A stretch of DNA of 61,531 nucleotides from a virus, in IMG/VR virus record IMGVR_UViG_3300049157_000049, positions 1-61,531 of that record; one strand, written 5' to 3'. The translations under genes were made by a program, and so were the position numbers. A model generated the notes under the pieces. It did no database searches and was not told the DNA's origin. It saw nothing but the letters and a program-made list of their open reading frames with translations. Below, piece after piece: positions 55,430-61,531 of the stretch. The stretch's first letter is position 1. Each line of letters starts with the position of its first letter.

Positions 55430-55797
55430 TAGAATCCCCTAGCGATGTCGGATAACAACACAACGGCCATTTGCTCAACCGCTTTCTCGAGAAATCGATC
55501 CGTCCCTACCTCGTGGCGAGCGGGTATGTCATGAACAAAAACAGCATATTTTTCAGATTTCCCTGCACCGAATCCGATGGTTATCATTATACCATCTTGA
55601 CGTTTTTCTGGCTCACTAACCTGTCCGGAGTCTCTGAGGTCCCCAGTGCGAACCGGGGTACGACCTTGTGCGACAAGCTTCGTGCGGGCTCCCCAACTTC
55701 CGAGTCCATTTCCGAGATCATTTTGGGTATTCTTCGCCTCATCCCGCAGTGCGCGTTCGATATCATCAAGGTCTTTGTCGAAAACTTTAAATCCCAT
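55429..55797 (-). CDS. HK97 gp10-like head-tail protein
   Basis: MGFKVFDKDLDDIERALRDE, then GRTPVRTGDLRDSGQVSEPE and RHEVGTDRFLEKAVEQM. The TPVRTGxLRxS pattern is diagnostic of HK97 gp10-type proteins that join head and tail. Confidence 0.8.
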   Translation of the reverse strand: MGFKVFDKDLDDIERALRDEAKNTQNDLGNGLGSWGARTKLVAQGRTPVRTGDLRDSGQVSEPEKRQDGIMITIGFGAGKSEKYAVFVHDIPARHEVGTDRFLEKAVEQMAVVLLSDIARGF

Positions 55798-55799
55798 GG

Positions 55800-56126
55800 T
55801 TAAACGTGGATCACAGTGCTGTGGATCCCCTCCTCATCCGCTAGCACATCAATGGCTAAAACCGGCAATCGACTGTGCGGATTGAAATCTGATGGAAACG
55901 TGACAAGACTGTCAGCCGCTATTTTTGTGGTGAGGTTGGTGTACGCACGGCCGATGGAATTTTTCTCTTGTCCGTCGAATCCAATCACGATGCGGACTTT
56001 CTGCTCGATATAAGCGGATACGGAAACGTCCGCGTAACCGATTGGATCACCATTCTGCGCGCGACCTAGAAACTTGTGCACCGTGATAGTAAAGGGCATG
56101 CAGTCTTCCCACAGTGAAATATCCAT
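55800..56126 (-). CDS. Head completion/stopper-like protein, 108 aa
   Basis: ATG overlaps the previous stop; MPFTITVHKFLGRAQNGDPI inside is a second possible start. Beta-barrel pattern (VRIVIGFDGQEKNSIGRAYT, LPVLAIDVLADEEGIHSTVI) of head-tail stopper proteins. Confidence 0.65.
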   Translation of the reverse strand: MDISLWEDCMPFTITVHKFLGRAQNGDPIGYADVSVSAYIEQKVRIVIGFDGQEKNSIGRAYTNLTTKIAADSLVTFPSDFNPHSRLPVLAIDVLADEEGIHSTVIHV

Positions 56127-56785
56127 TACGCAAATCCTTCCACTGTCATTGCGCGAGCTAGCAACATCTCAGCTCGATCGGGGATACCATGTAGCGACTG
56201 CGCCAAGGCGAATTCAATTTCAAGCGGTCCGATTTTCTTACGTTTGATGTTGGAGAGCGACTTTCTCCCCGCGAACCAATCCTTCACGATTTCGATCCCA
56301 GCCTGTTCGAAAATCAATGGCAGCGTTTCTACTCCCGTGGATGTCGCTGTGGAACCGGGCATTTTGTACCCTGCGGTATAGACAACGGATAAGTCTGTAG
56401 GGTCCTCCCTACCGAAATGGGGTACTTGCGCAAGCGTTGTGTTGAAAGCCTTGACACGTTTACGCCACCCATTTTCACGGAAGAGTATCCCTACCGCTTT
56501 GTCATCTACGACGTAATCCGTAATGATTGACGAATCCAGCGTCACCGACGTAATGTCAGCGATAGGATGCACGGACAGCGGGAGGAAATTATCACCCGAG
56601 CCTGCAAGCGTTTCCGTGTATGTCTGCACGCCCAGTGATGGCACATCTACCACGGACCGGACCGCGTCACTTGCCCGGTCCGCGATAACCGCTAGAAGCG
56701 TGGATGTGGTACCCAATATGCTCTCAAGCGCAGCTACGGTGACAACTCTTTCGTCAGTAGCCGCAGTTGTTACCGTCAGGCCCAT
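56126..56785 (-). CDS. Head-tail connector (gp6/adaptor-like)
   Basis: VDVPSLGVQTYTETLAGSGD, LPLSVHPIADITSVTLDSSI, DLSVVYTAGYK, then LPLIFEQAGIEIVKDWFAGR. The Y.AGY....P...A...V..W motif is that of phage gp6-like connector proteins. 219 residues. Confidence 0.8.
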   Translation of the reverse strand: MGLTVTTAATDERVVTVAALESILGTTSTLLAVIADRASDAVRSVVDVPSLGVQTYTETLAGSGDNFLPLSVHPIADITSVTLDSSIITDYVVDDKAVGILFRENGWRKRVKAFNTTLAQVPHFGREDPTDLSVVYTAGYKMPGSTATSTGVETLPLIFEQAGIEIVKDWFAGRKSLSNIKRKKIGPLEIEFALAQSLHGIPDRAEMLLARAMTVEGFA

Positions 56786-56787
56786 GG

Positions 56788-57066
56788 TTAACCCTCGTCA
56801 TTCTCCGGCTGGGAATAACCGATGACTTCCGCGATCGGATTGTCTGCATGTTTTGGCGACAGATAGCTCGCGACTACCTTTGCGCTGTCGGGCCACGCCG
56901 CTTCATCACCCTTATGATATGGGGGCGCCGACCGCAGAAACCTCAGCACAACCATTCGTGTGCTCTTGGCGCCATTTTCAGTTTTCGATGCGTCGGTCTC
57001 CACAACCGTCGTTGATTCAGTTTTCTCCTCTTTCGATGGAGAGCGTTTCAGTCCGCCTGTAGCCAT
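56788..57066 (-). CDS. Hypothetical structural-operon protein, 92 aa
   Basis: MATGGLKRSPSKEEKTESTT, a disordered head, then MVVLRFLRSAPPYHKGDEAA and VASYLSPKHADNPIAEVIGY. The APPYHKGDxAxW...VA pattern occurs in small phage head-region proteins. Overlaps the sugar-activating gene by 19 bp. Confidence 0.55.
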   Translation of the reverse strand: MATGGLKRSPSKEEKTESTTVVETDASKTENGAKSTRMVVLRFLRSAPPYHKGDEAAWPDSAKVVASYLSPKHADNPIAEVIGYSQPENDEG

Positions 57067-57803
57067 ACGTACTTTCCCCCTTTGATAAGGCATTCTACCG
57101 TTTCAAAATCCTCATCCGTGTTTATGTCGACCCCGTGAGAGTGGGGCACTTCCATGCCGATAACTTTCGAGGCAGTTCGACTACCTCGTGACAAGAGATA
57201 ACTAACCGGTGTGGCATAAACCGCTCCTGTCTCGACCATGTAAGTATCTTTGTGCGTGAATGATTGCGATATGCCCCGATCGGTGCCGTTGAGCTGGCGG
57301 ATCAATGTACCGTAGTACCGAGCGTCCAAATGGTTCGAAACAGGATTCTCTGAGCCCCAAAGAAAACTATTGTGTTTTGTTACTGTCATGACAGGCCACT
57401 TAACGCTAAACGCCCGCCCAACGCAATCATCTATCAAGGATGGAACACGAATCGGCGATGTCGGGTGTAGCGTAACTACGACGTCATATCCGCTGAGCTC
57501 CCGTGCTGAGAGACACGAAATCACCGCATGAAACACCACAGGGTCCGTCACGACGTCATCAGCGGCTAAATCTTCCCTGCGCTCGAACGAGACCACATTC
57601 TGCCCGTAGTTTTCTCGCGTGTAGGCAAGCACCTCTTGGTCATCAGACGTTACGATGGTCTTCTCGACATGGCGCGACTCTTTCACACTACGCAATGTGT
57701 AGTCAATGAGTGGCCGCCCTGCGAGATCCCGCATGTTTTTGCCTGGAACACGCGACGAGTTTTTGCGTGCTGGGATGACAGCGATCGCTTTGATTTCACT
57801 CAT
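57048..57803 (-). CDS. neuA: Acylneuraminate (CMP-nonulosonate) cytidylyltransferase
   Basis: Activates sialic-type sugars as CMP-sugars. AIAVIPARKNSSRVPGKNMR is the nucleotide-binding signature (IPARxxSxRxPxKN), then LAGRPLIDYTLRSVKESRHV, TIVTSDDQEVL and VTLHPTSPIR, ending with HGVDINTDEDFETVECLI, the metal-binding DINxxxDF of the family. 251 residues. The ATG overlaps the stop of the Maf-like gene (ATGA), so the two are co-made. It lies inside the capsid/connector operon, which suggests a role in virion glycosylation or in making a capped surface sugar during infection. Confidence 0.88.
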   Translation of the reverse strand: MSEIKAIAVIPARKNSSRVPGKNMRDLAGRPLIDYTLRSVKESRHVEKTIVTSDDQEVLAYTRENYGQNVVSFERREDLAADDVVTDPVVFHAVISCLSARELSGYDVVVTLHPTSPIRVPSLIDDCVGRAFSVKWPVMTVTKHNSFLWGSENPVSNHLDARYYGTLIRQLNGTDRGISQSFTHKDTYMVETGAVYATPVSYLLSRGSRTASKVIGMEVPHSHGVDINTDEDFETVECLIKGGKYVWLQAD

Positions 57804-58627
57804 TGCTGCCATCCTTTTTTCATTTCTTCGGTCTGCCGCTCGATAGACTCCGCAGTTTTTTCGAGATCTCGCCCGCGACGGTGCTGCGTCAATAATGTGG
57901 TGAGCTCAATCATTTGCAGTCGAGCAGCTTCATGAATGATACGCTGCGTATCAGCTTGGTCGCGCTGTTTAAGGTTCGCATCTCGGATTGCCGCGAGTTG
58001 TTTTTCTTTCGCCTTGAGAACTTTGACCATGTCGTCGACGAATCCATCAGGTTCTTGGTCGAATCCGTATAGGCAGGATGACGTCATCAGCGCGCCCCCA
58101 TCGGGTATGATAATGTTAATACCCATACCATGCGCGACACCGAGAAAAAATTCTGTGTTCGGTCGTTGATACCCCCACTCCGTATCGTGCGTCATGTCGA
58201 TACCATACAGGTAGATATGCGAATACAACTGTTGTCTGGTGACATGGCGCCAAAGTACGAACGCAAGTGCGTAGGCGACAGTGGATTCAAAGTAGGGAGT
58301 TTTGAGCCGTAGGGCTGCCACCACGTCATCAAGGGGGTACGGCGTGCTTGTCGGGAACTCTTCAATCTCCCGTATGGTGTACAGCGGAATCTTGAGAGAT
58401 TTGTAGTGGTTCGCGATCTTGGGGTACTGCTCTTTGTGGATCTCCCGTAGGTGGCTATCGTGGTGAATTTCGTACCAGTAATCCCACGGGAGATCCGGCA
58501 TGATCATCCATAGGCTGTTCATCCCGTGGAACTCAAAGGACGAATCGCCGATGTGTTGTCGCACAGCTTCCCGCGTTGATGGCGAAAAGCCTACGATTGC
58601 CGCTTTTTTCGCTGATGGTTTCGTCAT
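57800..58627 (-). CDS. Maf/DUF115-like protein, 275 aa
   Basis: Resembles the DUF115/MptE-like domain found in Maf flagellin glycosyltransferases. Rossmann-like start KKAAIVGFSPSTREAVRQHI, FHGMNSLWMI, then YPLDDVVAALRLKTPYFEST, IYLYGIDMTHDTEW and FFLGVAHGMGINIIIPDGGA. The C-terminal 75 residues are a long helix or coiled coil. Translationally coupled to neuA, so its likely substrate is a CMP-activated nonulosonate. Alternative: a phage protein of the 6-hydroxymethylpterin kinase fold with no sugar role. Confidence 0.65.
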   Translation of the reverse strand: MTKPSAKKAAIVGFSPSTREAVRQHIGDSSFEFHGMNSLWMIMPDLPWDYWYEIHHDSHLREIHKEQYPKIANHYKSLKIPLYTIREIEEFPTSTPYPLDDVVAALRLKTPYFESTVAYALAFVLWRHVTRQQLYSHIYLYGIDMTHDTEWGYQRPNTEFFLGVAHGMGINIIIPDGGALMTSSCLYGFDQEPDGFVDDMVKVLKAKEKQLAAIRDANLKQRDQADTQRIIHEAARLQMIELTTLLTQHRRGRDLEKTAESIERQTEEMKKGWQQ

Positions 58628-58660
58628 TTTGCCCCTCTAGTGTTCAGTGTTTGGTTTTGA

Positions 58661-59170
58661 TTAGCCGCTGGCAGGAAGCTCCTTTGCGCCTCCAAAGATA
58701 GCCACTGCGCCGCCAAAGTGCAGTGAGCTACCTGTGGACGTGCTGTCGATATAGTTTGTTGACGACGGCTGCACTACTACCCGCAGGTACCGGCTGAAAG
58801 TGCGAAATTCGCCCGTGTTCTCGGAGATTGAGAATTCGGAATTTGCCGTCGACGTCGACGTGGTGGCGTTCGTGACCGTGAATGTGCGGCCGGTGGTTCC
58901 GTCGTTTGCCCATGTCGATCCTGCGCCCGATGTGGATGTGCGATCCTGGATGTCCACCTTGAAAGCGAGCGTCCGGCCTGTCGTCAAGCTGTAGGAAAAC
59001 GGCACCGTAAACTTTACGCAGTGGTATTGGCCACGCGAAAGCCCACTGACACGATCAATCTGGATTCCATTGATAGAATCCGCGTTGTTCGTGGCACCGC
59101 TGTCAAAGCTCGCTTGAGGCGCAAGCGCAACAACCGATTCTGTGTAAGCTCCAATATCGTATGCGTGCAT
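58661..59170 (-). CDS. Head structural protein, 169 aa
   Basis: MHAYDIGAYTESVVALAPQA, then a beta-rich, Ser/Thr-rich body (RTFTVTNATTSTSTANSEFS, RYLRVVVQPSSTNYI). Directly follows the capsid gene, so a head-decoration or minor head protein. Its many Ser/Thr make it one candidate target of the Maf-like enzyme next door. Confidence 0.6.
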   Translation of the reverse strand: MHAYDIGAYTESVVALAPQASFDSGATNNADSINGIQIDRVSGLSRGQYHCVKFTVPFSYSLTTGRTLAFKVDIQDRTSTSGAGSTWANDGTTGRTFTVTNATTSTSTANSEFSISENTGEFRTFSRYLRVVVQPSSTNYIDSTSTGSSLHFGGAVAIFGGAKELPASG

Positions 59171-59227
59171 TTCTTACTCTCCCTTTGTTTTATACGGCGT
59201 TTCGATCCCCGTAACGTGCGCTTGTCG

Positions 59228-60454
59228 TTACGATGCAGGGATCGAATCCCAAGTGACAGCAGTCTTGACCACAATCGCATCCGGCTGTCGAGTGATGATG
59301 TCAGTACGGATAACGTACCGAACGACCGTCTGCAGCATCGAGAACGAAGAGACGACGTTTGAGCCGTCGTGGTACGCCGCATCTTCAGAGACAGTGATTT
59401 CGATTCCACCCAGCGAACCGAGCACGATTTCCGCGAAGTCCACAAGGTAGAGCTCGGTTTCGTCCCCACCGCTTCCAAGGTTCCGGGGAATCTGTTTGGA
59501 GACGACGAACGGGAACCCGAAGAGCCGGCCCTGGTTAACCTCACTACGGAACACGGGATTGGCGTTCGCATCCAGCGCTGTAAAGAGCGCTTTCCACGTT
59601 CGCGGCTCCATAATCCACCCAACTTCGGTCATTGGGACGTTCGCGTCCATAAGAGCTTGAATCATCCCACCAAGATCGCTTACGACGTTGGTTACGTTGA
59701 CGGTGCTGTTCGCATCCGAAACGTTTCCAGACGACGCGAGATGACGAAGCCCCCGGGGCTGCCCGTCTGACCCATCCGCACGCAAGTAAGCGAGATCCGA
59801 CGCGAGCACGGCATCCATGACAACGTCGTCCCGCACGAACGCAGGGGCGTCCGTTGCGGCACTGATGATCAAGTCGTTCGAAATCGGCACGACACCCGCA
59901 TAGGTCTTCGGGATGAGCTGTACGGAACCGAATGCGGGTTGGGTGGCCGGCGCGTTTTGGCTCTCACCAATCCAGCCGCCAGACGCTCCAGTCGTGTGTT
60001 TTGGAATCCGGATCGAGCCGGTGCCGGACCCTGGCTCGAACGTGAGACGGCGGGGGTTGAACGCGCTGAAAACCTCCCGGTTGCGGAGTAGTTCGATAAT
60101 GTCGGGCGAGACCGCTTCCGTCAGAAGGAACCCACCGTCAGTAGCCGATCCGGCCGTGAGCGCCTTCTCAAATTCCGTGAGCCCGTGTTTGTCATCCTTG
60201 TACCATTTGGTCGCAGCGTACGCACCCGCGCGCTCCAGATTTCCTCGAGAATGCATGAGAGACAGAAGCAACTCGCCGCTTCTAGCTCTCTTATCCCTTT
60301 TTTCCTTGGCTTGCATGAAGTCGATGACTTGAGCGGTCGTGTCCGTCGCGGCTTCTTTCGCTTTGCGCTCCCGCTGTTCCTCTTTCTCAGCAATGCCGGC
60401 TTCCTTGAAGCATTCAGTCACAGCCTGTTGAATATCCTTAACCGTGAGACCCAT
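59228..60454 (-). CDS. Major capsid protein (HK97 fold)
   Basis: 408 residues. A charged helical N-terminal delta-like domain (about 1-110: EKEEQRERKAKEAATDTT) is probably removed by the protease. Then ALTAGSATDGGFLLTEAVSP, GGWIGESQNAPATQPAFGSV, PRGLRHLA and GRLFGFPFVVSKQIPRN, hallmark HK97-capsid stretches. Preceded by the protease gene. Confidence 0.93.
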   Translation of the reverse strand: MGLTVKDIQQAVTECFKEAGIAEKEEQRERKAKEAATDTTAQVIDFMQAKEKRDKRARSGELLLSLMHSRGNLERAGAYAATKWYKDDKHGLTEFEKALTAGSATDGGFLLTEAVSPDIIELLRNREVFSAFNPRRLTFEPGSGTGSIRIPKHTTGASGGWIGESQNAPATQPAFGSVQLIPKTYAGVVPISNDLIISAATDAPAFVRDDVVMDAVLASDLAYLRADGSDGQPRGLRHLASSGNVSDANSTVNVTNVVSDLGGMIQALMDANVPMTEVGWIMEPRTWKALFTALDANANPVFRSEVNQGRLFGFPFVVSKQIPRNLGSGGDETELYLVDFAEIVLGSLGGIEITVSEDAAYHDGSNVVSSFSMLQTVVRYVIRTDIITRQPDAIVVKTAVTWDSIPAS

Positions 60455-60472
60455 GATTTATCTCCTTACGAA

Positions 60473-61342
60473 TTAGTCCTGTAGTTTACCGGACTGATGA
60501 ACGGTGGTCATTTTCTTTCTTGCGGTAATTTCGGTCATGACGATTTGTTTCAGCTCATCCCTTGTTATATCGAGCGTTTCATCGTCCGAATCCTCCTCAT
60601 CGGCTTCGATGGAGGTTTCCGATTTTGCGTCACCCGACCCAACACGAAGGGTCTCGTTATCGTCTAGTTTGCGCGCGCTGGCCATGACAAGATCCTTAAT
60701 ATCAGGATCATACTGCATGAGCTCAAGCGTCACAGCGACCTCGTCGGGAATACCCGAGAGACTCGTCTGGGCGGGTGACACAACTTTTGCGAGATTATGA
60801 ACGTTTGATGCCTTGATTTTGTCGGCCATTTCGCAGATCCAATCTTTCATTGGGTTGATGTTGTAGCCTTGGGCTGAAGCTACCAGTATCGCGTCTGCGT
60901 TTGCGGGGATCGTCACGACACTCCACTCGGTAAGCTCTTGGCGCATGAAATTGATGCCACCACGTTCGTCATCAAACGAGAATTCGAGGGGGCGAAATCC
61001 GACGCTGGCGGCCTTTAGGAACCCACCCACGAGGAGCTGGAACACGGACTCCGCGAGAGGATTCTGCTCTGCCGTAGCAAACTGCGCCCGAGAGCGAATC
61101 TGGCGGGCGGTTTTGCGGAGTCGGATAGACCGGCCAATGGGCGGCGTGTCCCGGGAGTGCATCCACAGGACCAAGGGGTTTTGCTCGAACGCGGCAGTCT
61201 CCCACCCCGCAGGGTTGATCACGTCGTTGTCACGATCGACTGAACCGGTCGTGATTATAAAATCAGCAGTACGCGCCTCGCGGTTTACCGCTTTGACGCT
61301 TGAGCCGAAGTTTTTAATGACAAAATCCGGGGCATCAGTCAT
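60473..61342 (-). CDS. Prohead protease (HK97 family, S78)
   Basis: Serine protease that matures the capsid. MTDAPDFVIKNFGSSVKAVN start after GAGGAGG. DNDVINPAGWETAAFEQNPL, VLWMHSRDTPPIG (catalytic His region), GFLKAASVGFRPLEF (catalytic Ser) and ELTEWSVVTIPANADAI are the S78 family blocks. The C-terminal 80 residues are acidic and may act as a scaffold. Confidence 0.9.
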   Translation of the reverse strand: MTDAPDFVIKNFGSSVKAVNREARTADFIITTGSVDRDNDVINPAGWETAAFEQNPLVLWMHSRDTPPIGRSIRLRKTARQIRSRAQFATAEQNPLAESVFQLLVGGFLKAASVGFRPLEFSFDDERGGINFMRQELTEWSVVTIPANADAILVASAQGYNINPMKDWICEMADKIKASNVHNLAKVVSPAQTSLSGIPDEVAVTLELMQYDPDIKDLVMASARKLDDNETLRVGSGDAKSETSIEADEEDSDDETLDITRDELKQIVMTEITARKKMTTVHQSGKLQD

Positions 61343-61362
61343 ATGGCTAGCCTCCTCTTGCA

Positions 61363-61391
61363 TTAAAACGCAACCAAATTACGCCTGTCAA
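61363..61391 (-). promoter_or_regulatory. Promoter of the protease-capsid operon
   Basis: TTGACA (61391-61386), 17-bp spacer, TTTTAA (61368-61363); predicted +1 about 61356, followed by an AGAGGAGG ribosome site and the ATG at 61342. The intergenic 61364-61512 holds no gene. Confidence 0.6.
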
Positions 61392-61512
61392 ACGGTAACC
61401 CGCTGTGTTTAGAGAAAGTTAAGGGGTTTGGTATGTTGGTTTAGCCGTACAAGTACAAAACGGAAGAAAGGTTTACGGGGAATTTTTCGCGGGGGGTGTT
61501 GCAGGATTAAAT

Positions 61513-61531
61513 TTAGTCATCTGACTCCGGT
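61513..61531 (-). CDS. Portal protein, last codons (junction piece)
   Basis: Continuation of the 1-1514 portal gene through the circular junction: after the overlap the frame reads SDD and stops at TAA (61513-61515). Confidence 0.85.
61520..61531. repeat. Terminal direct repeat (right copy of assembly overlap)
   Basis: Identical to positions 1-12; see the left copy. Confidence 0.9.

Overview
The window is the complete, circularly permuted genome of a tailed double-stranded DNA phage with a lambda/HK97-type head and a long non-contractile tail (siphovirus plan). The first and last 12 bases are identical (1-12 and 61520-61531), and the portal gene reads in frame across that junction. The contig is therefore a closed circle of about 61.5 kb with a short assembly overlap. 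The host cannot be named. Shine-Dalgarno sites, sigma70-type promoters with 17-bp spacers, a spanin-like pair with a lipoprotein and a lambda-like tail chaperone frameshift all suggest a Gram-negative bacterium. I saw no integrase, tRNA gene, CRISPR array or reverse transcriptase.

Layout. Structural genes lie on the minus strand and read from 1514 leftwards across the junction: portal, S78-type prohead protease, HK97-fold capsid protein, a structural protein, a two-gene glycan-type insert (Maf/DUF115-like protein and acylneuraminate cytidylyltransferase), head-tail connectors, tail tube, tail chaperones with a slippery heptamer, tape measure, distal tail protein, and a 1341-residue tail-tip protein ending in 44 cysteines spaced every four residues. 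A radical SAM/SPASM enzyme follows, its start codon overlapping the stop of the Cys-repeat gene, then a fibre-like protein. Next, still on the minus strand (41.0-31.1 kb), come replication and recombination genes: DinG-like helicase, HAD nucleotidase, PD-(D/E)XK nuclease, Sak4-like ATPase, ERCC4 nuclease and a UDG-exonuclease-family A DNA polymerase fusion. From 31 to 23.9 kb there are small zinc-ribbon and hypothetical genes, an endolysin candidate and a TerS-like gene.

A 617-bp intergenic hub (23275-23891) holds six sigma70-type promoters in both orientations, two of them with a TGAT-N4-ATCA palindrome centred at -41.5, plus three perfect hairpins. From 23.3 to 14.2 kb run many small minus-strand early genes, including two adjacent C-type-lectin/FGE-fold genes whose C-terminal cassettes differ exactly as variable repeats of a diversity-generating retroelement would. 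A plus-strand block (9.1-14.3 kb) carries Dam methylase, a MazG-like protein and ThyX. The 8.98-1.5 kb region holds a HTH regulator, holin candidate, glycoside-hydrolase-like protein, DUF4326 protein, spanin-like pair and a second Maf-like protein, mostly minus strand. TerL stands alone on the plus strand at 4847-6235.

Main candidates for an undescribed system: (1) the CXXX-repeat tail-tip protein with its coupled radical SAM enzyme, which reads as a phage tail crosslinked after translation; (2) the paired DGR-like variable cassettes in a genome with no reverse transcriptase; (3) the CMP-nonulosonate synthetase plus Maf-like pair inside the capsid operon; (4) the promoter/hairpin hub and two operator families, with several promoters whose predicted +1 is the start codon itself.
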